Made by a program: the position numbers and the translations under genes. From contig NC_090984.1 in the NCBI RefSeq assembly GCF_041146395.1, positions 85,571,114-85,635,113 of the forward strand: a DNA stretch of 64,000 nt. The letters run 5' to 3'. Of the stretch, positions 46,970-58,684 are shown piece after piece (positions within the stretch are counted from its first letter, which is position 1; each line of letters starts with the position of its first letter). The notes below the pieces were generated by a model. That model ran no database searches and was not told the DNA's origin. It saw only the letters and a program-made list of their open reading frames with translations. The stretch comes from Eulemur rufifrons. Its lineage: Eukaryota > Chordata > Mammalia > Primates > Lemuridae.

Positions 46970-47165
46970 ACACACAATGCTGCAGTGAATAACCTTGTTC
47001 ATATGTTCTTTTTGCGCGATAAATTCTTAGAAGTGGAACTCCTAGGTCAGAGTATTTGCAGTTGGACAGCACAATGATTTTTTCGCATCCTTGCTGCCAC
47101 AGTTTTTATATTTGCCAATCTCATAGGGTGGTGCTTGATTTGCCTGATAGGACATTTGTGTAGAG
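46970..47165 (-). mobile_element. L1M fragment, antisense
   Basis: 'aatgctgcagtgaataacct', 'gataaattcttagaagtgga' and 'gccaatctcatagggtggtg' are the antisense of an old L1 3' region. The stretch 47166-47545 after it has no recognised feature. Confidence 0.6.
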
Positions 47166-47547
47166 AGAGAAAGTACTTCTATCTTAAGGTACCGACGATG
47201 CCTTGAAAACATGGATGACACAGGTAGCTAATGTAATGCTACGTCAGGTGAAGCATGTTTTCATTGTATTTAGTCCAATCCTCAGGGGAGACTGATGGTT
47301 AAGGTTACAAGAGGAACCTTTCTACTCATAAATACTTCACAGTAAACTGACAGCAAGACAAGGGAGTAATGTGTTTTTCAGGAATTATCTTAAGTAAAAA
47401 GTAAGTTAGGGTATAAGGTTAATGTAGCATTAATATTTTTTGTTCTGTTTTCTCTCACATGCATTGCTTAACATGGAGAAATGTGTTTCCAGTTAATCTT
47501 AGAGTATCCTTTAACCTAATGGGGAAAAGAAAGTAATCAATACCGTT

Positions 47548-47843
47548 TTGGGGGGGTTGGGGAAAGGTCTCACTCTGTTGACCAGGCTGAAGTATAGTGG
47601 CATAATCATAGCTCACTGTAAGTAACCTTGAACTCCTGGAGTCAAGCGATCCTTCTGCCTCAGCCTCCTGAGTAGCTGGGACTACAGGCATGAGCTCCCA
47701 CGCCTGGCTAATTTTTAAGGTTTTTGTAGAGACAGAGTTTTGCTCTGTTGCCCAGGCTGGTCTTGAACTCCTGGCCTTACACGATCCTTCTACCTCAGCC
47801 TCCCAGAGTGCTGCAATTACAGGCTGAGCCAACGTGCCCGCCT
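47548..47843 (-). mobile_element. Alu, antisense
   Basis: A complete antisense dimer preceded by a G-rich instead of T-rich junction (ggggggttgggg), an unusual decayed tail. The 135-codon - strand open frame across it is Alu-derived. Confidence 0.88.
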
Positions 47844-47844
47844 G

Positions 47845-48970
47845 TACTTTTGAAATTGTCATTTCTTTAGGTAAAGAAACTTAAGAGCCAGATACCTGTG
47901 CTCTAAAGATAGAGATTTTGAGATACTTTCAGTATGGTATCATCCCCCTTATTTAGAGATCAAATTTGTGTAAATCTGCGCTGTTTAAAAAAAAAGACAT
48001 TGAAGGCTCAATAAGCGAAAAAGCAGGAAAAAAGTATTCCTTATACATATTAAATAGGCTTTGTAGTCAACCTCAGGCCCTTTCCTGAGGTCTTTATCGC
48101 TTAGAATAGAAACTACTGCCTGTCATGTTCTTTTCTGTGTCTTCAGCATGGAGGGTGTTACCTGGTACATGGTTATCCACTAAACGTTTGTTGAATGAAT
48201 GCATTTTTTTTTTTTTTTTGGTTAGCACCGATTTTTTTGTGGGGGAGAGGGATACATTGTTGAGAAACTAACAGCTGACATTTTTGCTTATTTGTTAGGT
48301 ATTGGTTGTGGTGTTAATCAGCTAGGCCTATGCTTGCCTTAGGATTTCCATTGGCTGTGTCCTGTGCACACCTACCTTCTTCACCTCATTGGAATCTTTT
48401 CTCATATATCACCTTTTTAAGGAAGTATACTGAGCACCCTAGTTACAACTGCACCTTCTCTGCACTTCCAACGTCTCTCCCCAAGTCTGTTTTTTCCCCT
48501 TGGCAGTACCTTCTTGAAACATTCTATTTTAATGTATAATTTACTTATTATGACTGTGATTTGTCTCATTACCAGAATGTTAATTCCTTGAGAGTTTTGT
48601 CATTTGTTCACTCTATTCCATGCCTAAAAAATGCTGAGAAAACATTTGTTGTGCAAATGAAGATAGGAAAGAATGTAACATGAGAAATTTAGCTATGAAA
48701 TAGTTTATGGTTTAATTGTATTTAAAAGTGCTATTTCCATTATTTTAAAAATAATTGAAAAAGTTAAAAATTTTTGCTTTTGGAACCCATTGTATTCCAC
48801 AGTGGTACCAACGCAAACAAACCTGTGCTAAGTTTAAGGACTGTATATTTGGTGGGTGGAAAAGGGACTGAGTTTTGGCCTGCTCACATACATCATCTGT
48901 CTTCAAGCCTCTGGCATCTTTTTGGTGAAATTGTATCTTGTAGCTTTCAGTGGTGGTTTAGTTAATGGGA
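47845..48970. other. Presumed intronic, no recognised feature
   Basis: A T17 tract lies at about 48207-48222 after a MIR-like end ('aacgtttgttgaatgaatgc'). No coding sequence recognised. Confidence 0.4.
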
Positions 48971-48980
48971 AAGAGAATAC

Positions 48981-49320
48981 AGATGGTCCTTGATGTAAGT
49001 CCTAGTAGACCCATCATATGTTGAAAAATTGTAAGTTAAAAATGCATTTAATACCCCTAACTTACCCAACATCATAGCATAGCCTAGCCTACCTTAAACG
49101 TTCTCAGAACACTTACATTAGCCTACAGTTGGGCAAAATCTTCTAACACAGAGCCTATTTTATAATAAAGTATTGAATATCTTATGTAATTTATTGGATA
49201 CTGTACTAAAAGTGAAAACATCAAAATTTGAAGTATGGTTTCTACTGAATATTTGACTTTTGCACCCTGGTAAAGTTGCAAAATCTTAAGTTGAGCCATC
49301 GTAAGTCAGGGACCTTCTGT
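48981..49320. mobile_element. Tigger-type MITE with terminal inverted repeats
   Basis: The left end CAGATGGTCCTTGATGTAAG and the right end (read on -) CAGAAGGTCCCTGACTTACG match at about 15 of 20. The interior 'catcatagcatagcctagcc' and 'cattagcctacagttgggca' are the signature words of a 340-bp pogo/Tigger-class MITE common in mammals. Confidence 0.75.
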
Positions 49321-49439
49321 GATTAAAAAACACCTCACTGTAGGTTTGAGTATGTCCCACAGTGTGCAGATGGAACATGTCTTTCCTACTGAACGTAGCT
49401 TTCCACAAAGGGAGGTGTGACAATATTAATAGCAGGCTT

Positions 49440-49640
49440 GCTTTCTTTGTTAATGTGGACTAGGCCTTATGCTAAACACTTTATGTATATTATCTTTACT
49501 TATTTTATAAAAGATGATTTTAATCTTTATAACAACTCTATGAGGTAAGTATTCTTGCCCCTTTTTTCTTGTGGAAAACTGAGTCTTACATTAAGCACCT
49601 TGCCTAGCTCTGGTAAGCGTTGGAGCTGGAATTCAGACTG
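49440..49640 (-). mobile_element. MIR SINE, antisense
   Basis: 'tataacaactctatgaggta' and 'agtattcttgcccctttttt' with 'gaaaactgagtc' and 'ggagctggaattcagac' follow MIR read antisense. Confidence 0.75.
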
Positions 49641-49644
49641 AGGC

Positions 49645-50950
49645 AGTCTGACCTACAGAGGAACTGGACTACACAACACACTTCCCTGGTGAAGAATGCT
49701 TAGAAGCAAAAAAAAAATTGGGAACAGCTTAGTGGAACACTAATGTCACAAAGACCTTTATGTTTTATTTGCTGTATGTAGCTCCCCATGACTTAACTAG
49801 GTTGAATGAGGCCACTGTGATGGAAGCAGTAATGTTATGTTGAAGTTAACCAATGCTAATTTAAATAAAGTAAGTATATTTTCAATAAAGCCAGAGCTAG
49901 CTCCTAACTAGATCTTCTACTACTTAGACTTAGCTTAGTTCAGGAACGATTTAGCTTATCACAGGGGAAGAATTTGTATGGTCTTCGTTTATCCTCCCTA
50001 AAAATTAGATTTAGCAGGAGGGCAAAAGTTGTAACTGTCTAGCTGGATAGGAAGTATAATCTAGTGGCAGAGTAGAGAGGGGAGGACAGTGGATAGATTT
50101 TGCTATTCCAGATTTTTAAAAGAAAACTTCCCCATAATATATATAGAATTATACTAATGGAAACAGCCTTCCTCTGCCTACCATAGAAAATAATTTTTAA
50201 TTTAAAATTTTGATTAAAATATTGTGATTCTTAAGTGCGAATTACTTTTTGAATCTTAATTAGCAATTTGTCTCTTTTTTCTTGTGATACGGTACATTTT
50301 ATTCTCCCTGCCATAAAAATATTTCTGTTCTGTTCTAAGGAGCCTCAGATTATACCTTGTTATCTCCAGTATCATCAATTAATTTTAATTTCAGTTTTAA
50401 AACAATGGTGGTTTAGGGGGTAAGTTAAAATCTATAGTTACAGGAAATTATGTGTAAGGATATATATTTATATGCTGAAGCCAGTAACGTGTTCTGTGTA
50501 GAAGGTGTAGGATCCTACTCTGTAGACAGCTAGTAGATTATTTTATTTCAAAGTCTTAAAAGCAAGACATGAGGTAGTTTTTTTGAGATCTATTGAGAGT
50601 GTTTTCTGGCTTGAGATGATTATTGGTGAGAGAATCATTCCCTTGTAGAACTGTGATGAGAACAGCATATTTAAGTACTTTTCTTGATGCTTTCACCCAC
50701 TTTTAGTGGATGAAAATACTGGAAAAAGGTTTTTCTTGTACAACCTTCCCTCCACCCCCAAGTAGCCAGTAAAGCCTTCTTTCTCAAATGCATGTTATTG
50801 GTGGGGAAAAATTAAAAATACAGTGGTTCAGAAGCACTTATGAAAGTGGTAGTCCCCTCACCCCACCCCTCAGTTTTCTCTCTAGGGGAACCACTTCAGT
50901 TGTTTCTGTTTTTGATGCTTGTAGTGATAATCTCCTACATTAATATGCTT
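49645..50950. other. Presumed intronic, no recognised feature
   Basis: No repeat family, RNA gene or coding signature recognised in 1.3 kb. Confidence 0.4.
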
Positions 50951-50965
50951 ATACTTGAGTTTCTT

Positions 50966-51269
50966 TTTCTTTTTCTTTTTTTTTTGAGACAGAGTCTTGC
51001 TCTGTTTCCTGGGACTAGAGTGCAATGGTGTCATCATAGCTCACTGTAACCTTAAACTCCTGGCCTCAAGAGATCCTCCTGTCTTAGCTTCCTAGGTAGC
51101 TGGACTACAGGAATGTGCCACCATGCCGGGCTACTTTTTCTGTTTTTTGTAGAGATGGGGGTCTTGCTCTTCTTGTTCAGGGCAGTGTCAAACTCTGGCC
51201 TCAAGCAATCCTTCTGCCTCGGCCTCCCAAAGTGCTAGGATTACAAATATGAGCAAGCACACTCTGCCC
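50966..51269 (-). mobile_element. Alu, antisense
   Basis: (TTTTTC)n tail and a full antisense dimer. The 8-base flank AGTTTCTT at 50958-50965 recurs at 51270-51277. Confidence 0.9.
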
Positions 51270-51393
51270 AGTTTCTTGGTTTGTCAATTTTAAGCATTCT
51301 CTGTTGACTTTTTGCAGTGATAGTCAAGATTCTACTCCCATTTATCACCTGTCAAGAACTGTGGAAGGTCTATGATTTTTAAATTTAATTTAA

Positions 51394-51523
51394 TTTTATT
51401 TTTTGTAGAGATGAAGTCTTGCTATGTTGCCCAGGCTGTTCTCAAATTCCTGGCCTAATGTGATTCTCCCGCCTCATCCTTCCAAAGTGCTGGGATTACA
51501 GGCTTGAGCCACTGCACCCAGCC
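51394..51523 (-). mobile_element. Single Alu right arm, antisense
   Basis: 'ttttttgtagagatgaagtc' through 'ttgagccactgcacccagcc'. Only one arm is present, and its words are right-arm type. Either a truncated insertion or a monomer. Confidence 0.8.
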
Positions 51524-51524
51524 T

Positions 51525-52278
51525 AAGGGGACTAACAGTTTAATGGATGCTGGTAGAAGACATGATACTCCTGGGTCAGAGATAAAGTACAGTTTATTAC
51601 TCCCAGCAATAGCAGTTACCAGAGTGTGAGCATTTATGTACCAGTTTCCTGAGCCCCAATTCCCACAGGGCGTTGCAGAGAGGGCCATATAACGTCTGTT
51701 CACCTAGTGGTGAAGAAACCCTTGAGTTTAGGGATTCCAAAAAATTTTAATATATTTAATTTAGCCCATTATATCCAAATCATTGTCATCTTGACATGTA
51801 CTCAGTATATTATAAAACTAGTTAGTAAGACATTTTACATGACTTCTAAGACTTCTCCCAAGTCTTAGAAATGTGATGTGCACTTCACACCCACAGCATG
51901 ACTCAGTTTATATGAGGCACATATGAGGACAGTGTAGTTCTACCAAATATTTCATAATGTTCAATAAGCACACCTGCTCTTTGCTCTGGAGGAAGACATT
52001 ATCTTCTAAGGCTGTTTGCTATATGAACATCCTTGAAAATATTGTACAAAATAGAGTAGTCAATGTTTTGCTTGCAAGACATGTAGAGAGACCTGTGAAG
52101 AATTATTTTCCAACTCTCTTACCTCTTTACCTTTTTAGTACAGTTACATCATTTTTAGCTCTTTAGTCAGTTTGGTAATACTATATATATTTATTTTTAT
52201 TTCACTAACAATAAATATCTTTTGACTTCCTCCTTTGTAAGAGGAGTTTTTAACTTAAATTTTCTAGTACTTTTATAT
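51525..52278. other. Presumed intronic, no recognised feature
   Basis: No repeat family, RNA gene or coding signature recognised. A (TA)n/(AT)-rich run lies near 52181-52200. Confidence 0.4.
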
Positions 52279-52281
52279 ATA

Positions 52282-52775
52282 CATGGGCTGTCCGGAAAGT
52301 ATCCAGCCATTGTTAATATAATGAGAACGGTTTGTGCGACATCGATATAACCTGGCAGCCGAGGCGAGTGGGCTGGGATGTGCATGCATGAACAATGACG
52401 ACTTCAGTGTACTAGTCAGTGGGACGCTAGAGGCTGTTGAGTGAGCACGTGTACTGTGTGGCCATTGCAGTCTAAGTGACTGAGTAGGGCAATGAATCTG
52501 CATCAAATTTTGTGTTAAGTTTGAACATTCCTCCGCAGAAACTATTTGGATGATTCAGAAGGCTTTCGGGGATGATGCAATATACCCCAAATAAAAGTGT
52601 GGCACAAACGCTTCAAAGAGGGTCGAGAATCTGTTGAAAGTGATCCATGTTTTGGAAGGCCTGCAACAAGCAGAACACCTGAAATGTTGAATGTGTACAG
52701 GTTAGATTAAGAGACGCTGAGAGAACGTATATCCAATTGAGCGTACTAATGACTCTTAGAATTCTGAATATACAA
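52282..52775 (+). mobile_element. 5' end of a second, unrelated mariner (GVQW3-like transposase)
   Basis: Starts at CATGGGCTGTCCGGAAAGTA just after a TA dinucleotide. About 230 bases of leader precede a decayed transposase start. + strand frames give CIKFCVKFEHSSAET, then a 'FGDDA' block, then KVWHKRFKEGRESVESDP, then 'GRPATSRTPE'. This is the helix-turn-helix N-terminal domain of the mariner type that also gave rise to the human GVQW3 gene, and it differs clearly from the HSMAR2-like element at 43122. After about 52740 the match is lost. The catalytic domain and 3' end are absent, so this is a 3'-truncated copy with at least two frame shifts. Confidence 0.75.
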
Positions 52776-53115
52776 AGGTGATTCTTATAAATTTTAGAAT
52801 TTAATTTAAATACTGTAAAAAGCACATGTGCCAGTCACATTTAAGGTGTGGCCTTTTCTTTTTGGTAAAGAATTTGTAAGGTGAGATGACAGTTGATTAG
52901 AAGTTGTAAACCAGATTCCTTGGTACTGCGGTGAACTACTCTTCATATAATGAACAAGGAGAAGCAGCTCTATTAAGGGAAACATTAAAAATAATCTTTA
53001 TTAACATTATCTAGTATTGGTGGCTTTATTTTCTTAAATATGAAGATAGTGAAGTTCCACAGTTTTCTCCATGGAATGAGGCATTACTGTATTATGTCAA
53101 TGTCCTTTGGTAGGT

Positions 53116-53450
53116 TTTTTTTTTTATTTTTTTGAGACAGAGTCTCAGTCTGTTGCCCGGGCTAGAGTGAGTGCCATGGCGTCAGCCTAGCTCACAGCAA
53201 CCTCAAACTCCTGGGCTCAAGTGATCCTTCTGCCTCAGCCTCCTGAGTAGCTGGGACTACAGGCATGCACCACCATGCCCGGCCAATTTTTCTATGTATT
53301 TTTAGTTGTCCATATAATTTCTTTCTATTTTTAGCAAAGACGGGGGTCTTGGTCTTGCTCAGGCTGGTTTCGAACTCCTGAGCTCAAACAACCTGCCTGC
53401 CTCAGCCTCCCAGAGTGCTAAGATTACAGGCGTAAGCCACCGCGCCTGGC
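53116..53450 (-). mobile_element. Full-length strepsirrhine AluL-type element, antisense
   Basis: Left arm 'gtgagtgccatggcgtcagc' and linker 'tagttgtccatataatttc', the diagnostic lineage segment. Exact 12-bp target-site duplication CCTTTGGTAGGT at 53104-53115 and 53451-53462. Well preserved. Confidence 0.97.
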
Positions 53451-53462
53451 CCTTTGGTAGGT

Positions 53463-55015
53463 CTTGAGTGAGAAAATACCTAGCACAGTACGAAGAATGG
53501 AAGAGACATTTGAATGTTAGTTTCCTTTTCTATAAGCATGGCCGTAATTAATTTTGAAACTCTTCTGTCTTTGGGAGAAAGTTTTAGGTACAAGGCCAGT
53601 GGCCAGGGATGCCATACCCAGTCTAAAGGGTTAGATTGGGGTCAAGAACAAGTCTATGAGACTGAGCCAGGGTTTACAATCTGAGTCACTTGGTCAGGAC
53701 AGGCTACAGAACAATTGGTTAGAATAAGTGAGTCATGTCACATGTATCCACACCACAGTACACTATTTCTTGACCCTCTCCCCATGCCTACTCCTCTGAC
53801 CCCTGTCTAACAGATAGTACAATTCAGAAAATAGGCATTGGATCAGTTCTAGGACTATAGGAATAATAGAAATTGGATTACCAGGAGAACAGAGCAGCAG
53901 AGGCGCCACTGGGAGCTGGGACCAAGCAAGGAGGCCCTCCAAAAAATGTAAATGTAATTCCAACAGCAAGGAAGGGCGAAGTAGTTGCAAAGTTACATGC
54001 ATGAAGTCTAATGAGAACAAAAATAAAGGAGTAATTCCTGGCTTCTTAAATGATAGTTTCTTTCATGAGACCTCAAAACAGTTTATTGGTAAGAGTATTC
54101 TAATTAAACCTCCAGATTTGAATAGCAGGATATCACATGGAGATGATTTTTAGAATTTATTTCTCTATCAGCTAGAATTAGTTATTTGAACCTGGGATAA
54201 TTACCATCTGTTAATTTGCCTCTGTCTGGTTGTATAGGAAATTTGTACTCTGTTAGGCTAGTTAACAGGACAGAAATTTAAATGCCTTTGCTCCCATCAA
54301 GTGATTCTATAGTATCTTGTTTGTGCAGAAAGTGTGGAGATACAGGAGTCTCCTCAAGGAAGCTCCCTTTAGTAGTTGTTTTTCTCATGGCTAGCAGTGG
54401 GTCTGAATACTCTGTCTAGAATAGGCTTTATAATTAGAAAGTAGTGCTAAGTGTTTAGATATGGCAAACAAATTTTATGATGTTTCCTGGGTTTGAAGAA
54501 GAATTGATGAAAGGCTAAGAAATTGTTTTTTCTTTGGAAAATCTCTTTTTAAATCCAATTTAAGTAGTTTTTGGGCAAGTGCAGCAGAGAATAAGGGACT
54601 TGCCTGTGATTTGAACTAGATGTGTTTCCTATTTCTAGTGAATAAGGGAAGTAGTAAAGAGGCTAAGAGTTGTCAGGGCTTGTAAAGAGATCATGGAATT
54701 GAATAGTGTGGATGGATCTAAGGTAATTAAGTCTTGCTACCAGTGTTTGCCTCCCAGGGATCTTTAATTTAAGCAAATGTAGTTCATCCTCTGGAATATA
54801 CTCTGAAAACAAAATAATGTGTTTTTATATGCATTAATTTCTAGAGCTCTTTGCAGATTTCTTAAGTATAGGCTATTCATCCTTTAAATTTTGAGTAGTC
54901 CCACTCTGTGTTAGTAACATTTCAGGAACTGTCCCAGCTATGAAAAAAGATTATGGAAGAATGATCACCAGTTTTTACTTGCTTTGAGCAAAGTAGACAG
55001 GATCACTCTGCATAA
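53463..55015. other. Presumed intronic, no recognised feature
   Basis: 1.5 kb with no recognised repeat or gene. The 85-codon - strand frame at 53763-54020 shows no domain. Confidence 0.4.
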
Positions 55016-55019
55016 TTAT

Positions 55020-55135
55020 AGTACCACCTGGGTACTGTGCTAAGCAGTCTAATGCTCACCGTGACGCTGTGAAATAGCATCCTCAGAAATAGTGACCTGC
55101 CCAAGGCCATAGAGCTAAGAAGTGGCTACTCCTAG
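55020..55135 (-). mobile_element. MIR fragment, antisense
   Basis: 'gtactgtgctaagcagtcta', 'gtgacctgcccaaggccata' and 'gagctaagaagtggctac' follow MIR in antisense. Confidence 0.7.
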
Positions 55136-55429
55136 AGTGGAATATAGGCTTTATAGCAATTGAGATGATATTTTGCTTAAAAGTTTGGGAGGGGAGAGAG
55201 TCTTTTCTGTGTAAATTACTATATCAAAACTAAGATCATGAAATCATAATTTACAAAGTAGGTTAACTTTTACCGAATATCACAAATTAGAATTTAGTAG
55301 CTAGGACAACTCCCTCCCACTGCCGTGTGCAGCTAACCTGGAACTAGAATCTCCAGTTTGTAGGTGTTAGCCTGTTGGGGGGCTGTTGGGAAGAGAAAAA
55401 TTTGGATCCCCTTCTCTATTTTTTTTTTT

Positions 55430-55690
55430 TTAAAACAATAGAGATTTATTTTCTCACAGTTCTGGAGTCTAGAAGTCTAAGATCAAGTTGACTTCAGGGT
55501 TGGTTTCCTTGGAGGCGGATGGCCATCCTCACATGTCCTCACAGGATCATCCCTTGGTTTGTCCCTTTATCTACTTTTATAGTTGTAAAGTTTCTGGGAA
55601 TTTTGAAGCCATAGGAACATGCTCCCTTAATTTCCTTCTTCTTCATCTTGCTTCCCACCCTGTCACCTCCCACTAAAAACAATCACTTTT
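55430..55690 (-). mobile_element. LTR fragment, antisense (MaLR-like)
   Basis: 'atagagatttattttctcac' and 'agttctggagtctagaagtc' are the antisense 3' end of a MaLR-type LTR. The rest is diverged. The 62-codon + frame at 55488 is inside it. Confidence 0.45.
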
Positions 55691-55828
55691 GTGAAAGAGG
55701 GATAAAGGAGTTGTGAACTCAGCAAGTCTTTCTCCTACCTTATTCTAGGCTCCTCTTGGTGTCCTTTGTAAGTTCCTTACCTGCTAACTATTGAAGTTCT
55801 TTCTGTAGGGCTTTTGTTCTAGGTCATT

Positions 55829-55985
55829 GGTTCTCTAAGAATCGTTCACCAGACCAGCAGAATCAACTTCACCTGGGAACTTGTTAGAAATGAAAATTCT
55901 CAGGCTCCACCTAGACCTAAAGAATCAGAAACTCTTGGGATGCAACCTAGTCATCTGTGTTTTGATGTTTGCTGAAAGATGAAAC
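55829..55985. mobile_element. MER5-type hAT MITE
   Basis: 'ggttctctaagaatcgttca', 'tcacctgggaacttgttaga', 'agaatcagaaactcttggga' and 'catctgtgttttgatgt' match the hAT-Charlie MER5 group. The right end is eroded. Confidence 0.65.
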
Positions 55986-56524
55986 CCAATGTTTTAAAGC
56001 ATTCCTTCTCCATTTGCTCCTTAGGTTATTTCATCTGTTAGCATGGGTTGAGTTATACCATCTTATGTGCCCATACCTTCACATTTATCTCTTTCGTCCA
56101 GTTCTTCTGAGGACCAGGCCCATAGATCCATCTGCCTGTTATTCATCTTGACTTTGATGTCTCATAGTTTCTCCAGCTTAACTTGTCCAAAACTGAACTC
56201 AAAAATTCTCTCAACCACCCTTTCCTAGGCTCAGTAAAAGGCATTACCATCCACCCAGATGTTCAAGTTAGAAACCAAAGCTTGGTCCACTCTATTGCAC
56301 AAGTACTAATAAGTTCTAAGTATATTGCACTGTACTGGTTCAGACTATATACACATACATACAGACAGACAGACAAAAATAGTGATAATTTTAATTACAT
56401 GATGAGTAAATGTAATGAGTAATTCAAGTTAAGTGTGAGACAGGTTATGTCTTTTAGGAAGTCTAAGTTCTCAGAACTGCACGCCTTGCTGAGTGTGATT
56501 CTAGAGTTTAAAGGCTAAGTATAG

Positions 56525-56757
56525 TTGACCCTTTAAACAACATGGGTTTGAACTGCACAGGTCCACTTTTGTATGGATTTTTTCAACCAAATGTGGATTG
56601 AAAATACAGTATTCATGGGGTGCAAAACCTGTGTATATGGAGGGCTGACTTTTTATATATTGGGTTCTGCAGGACTAACTGTGGTACTTGAGTATGAGTG
56701 GATTTTGGTATATGTGGGGGTCCAATTCCCCACATATACCAAGGGATGACTATACTA
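56525..56757. mobile_element. Internally deleted Tigger-type element
   Basis: The left end 'atagttgaccctttaaacaa' and the right end (on -) 'atagtcatcccttggtatat' are inverted. 'gggtttgaactgcacaggtc' follows. Interior of the family is missing, giving a 233-bp MITE. Confidence 0.7.
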
Positions 56758-56904
56758 TAAACATGGCCTCTCAACTCAAATACGTCATCTAGTGCTCAAC
56801 CAAAGAAACTTGTGTATAAATATATAATGTATTTGATTACTATACAGGATTGAATATACAAACTATGTCTGTTGTAATTGATAGGCAATTTCCAGGAAAG
56901 GGTT

Positions 56905-57050
56905 GGTGAAGTATCATTTGTAAAATGGGGATAATAACCATCCAAACCTCAAGTAGTTATTAGGTGCAGTGATATATTTAAGGACTTAGAGTAAGCCGCA
57001 GTGCTTGGCACATAGGTGAAGGTTCTGTAAATGTACGTTGATATTATTGT
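56905..57050 (+). mobile_element. MIR fragment, sense
   Basis: 'atttgtaaaatggggataat' and 'cagtgcttggcacataggtg' are MIR core and 3' part in sense. Confidence 0.75.
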
Positions 57051-57254
57051 CTCTTCCCCCTTGTCACTCTACTCCAGCCATTCTTGAATTCTCTTAGCTG
57101 CAAGTAGCTATGCAGATGTGCCGTGCACTGTCATGCTTTAAAACGCTTATGTTCACTTAACCCTGCCCTGATTCTCTAGATTAGGTTATGGTTCCATTTA
57201 TTTGTTTCCTTAATATCCTGTACTTCACAGTGCCTTATAAACATAATTACTGTT

Positions 57255-58445
57255 ATTTTTAATAACAGCTTTATTGAAATATAATTCTGATACCACATAA
57301 TTCACACATTTAAAGCGTATAGTTCAGTGATATTCATAGAGTTGTACAACTGTCACCACAATCAATTGTGGAACATTTGTCTCAGATGAGAGCACCACTT
57401 GCTATCATGAAGATAGAAAAAAAATTCCTGTACTCATTAGCAGTCACTCCTCCTTTCCCCCAACCTCTAGCCCTACACAACCACTAAATCTTTCTTTCTC
57501 TATAGATTTGTTTATTCTGACATTTCATATAAATGGAATCATATAATATGTGGTCATTTGTGTCTAGTTTCTTTCACTTAATGTAGTGTTTTCAAAGTTC
57601 ATTTATGTTGTAGCATGTATCAGTAGTTCTTTCGTTCTTTATGGCTGAATAATATTCCATTGCATGAATATACCATAATTATTTATCCATTCATCAATTG
57701 ATGGACATTTGGGTTTTTTTCACTTTTTGGCTATTATGAATAATGCTGCTGTGAACATTTATGTATGAGTTTCTGTGTATGGACATATGGTATCATTTCT
57801 CTTGAGGATATATATATCTAGGAGTGGGATTGCTGGATCATATGGTAGGTCTGTGTTTAACCTCTTGAGGAACTGCCAGACCGGTTTTCCAAAGCTGCTG
57901 CACATTTATATTCCCACCAGCATTATATGAGGTTTCTAATTTTTTCATATCCTTGCCAACACTTACTATCTGTCTTTTTGATTCTAACCATCCTAACAGA
58001 TATGAAGTGGTATCTCATTAGGGAATTTGCATTTCCCTAATGGCTAATGTTGTATTGAGCATCTTTTCATGCATTTGTTAGCCATTGGTATATCATCTTT
58101 GGAGAAATGTCTATTCAGATCTTTCTCTCATTTTTAAAGTTGGGTTATTTGTCTTCGTAGATTGAGTTATAAGAGTTCTTTATATATTGTAGATTAAAAT
58201 CCCTTATCAGATATATGATTTGCAAGTATTTTTTTCCATTCTGTGGGTTGTGTTTTTTCACTTTCTGATGGTTAACATTTTAGGTTTTTAATTTTGGTGA
58301 AGTCCAATTATCGTTTTTTTCTTGTGTTGTAATTTTGGTGTCATCTCTAAAAAACCATTGCTTAATTCAAAGCTGTGAAGATTTATGCCTTTGTTTCTTC
58401 TAAGAGGTTAATAGTTTATCTCTTACATGTAGTATATGTAACTAA
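57255..58445 (-). mobile_element. L1M 3' end, antisense, about 1.2 kb
   Basis: Starts 'aataacagctttattgaaat', continues 'ttcatataaatggaatcata', 'ttatggctgaataatattcc', 'aggagtgggattgctggatc', 'gaggaactgccagaccggtt', 'tatgaagtggtatctcatta' and 'ttttggtgtcatctctaaaa'. The order is the complete antisense 3' region of an old L1. Its + strand frames are meaningless. Confidence 0.9.
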
Positions 58446-58684
58446 TTTTCTGTCTTTTAGAATGTCAGCATCATAGAGGTGGGATGATGTTTGTCTTACT
58501 CATTTGTCTTTTGGGCATTGTTTAAGATTTGGAAAATACTAAGTGTTCAAAAATGATAATGATTTTGGAAAGACAAAGACTTTAAGTATATACTACCGAA
58601 AGGTGTTCAATCTATGAAGAATTTAGAGAGGCTTTCTACACAAATGAATATCTGTAACACCTAACTTTTGAACAGTTTTTCTTA

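Noticed and set aside
47455..47862. 135-codon - strand frame
   Set aside because: Sense reading of an Alu (CKARSSRPAWATEQNS-type text is typical Alu translation).
57255..58445. Long ordered stretch with possible non-coding RNA structure
   Set aside because: It follows old L1 3' sequence word for word in antisense. No need for another explanation.
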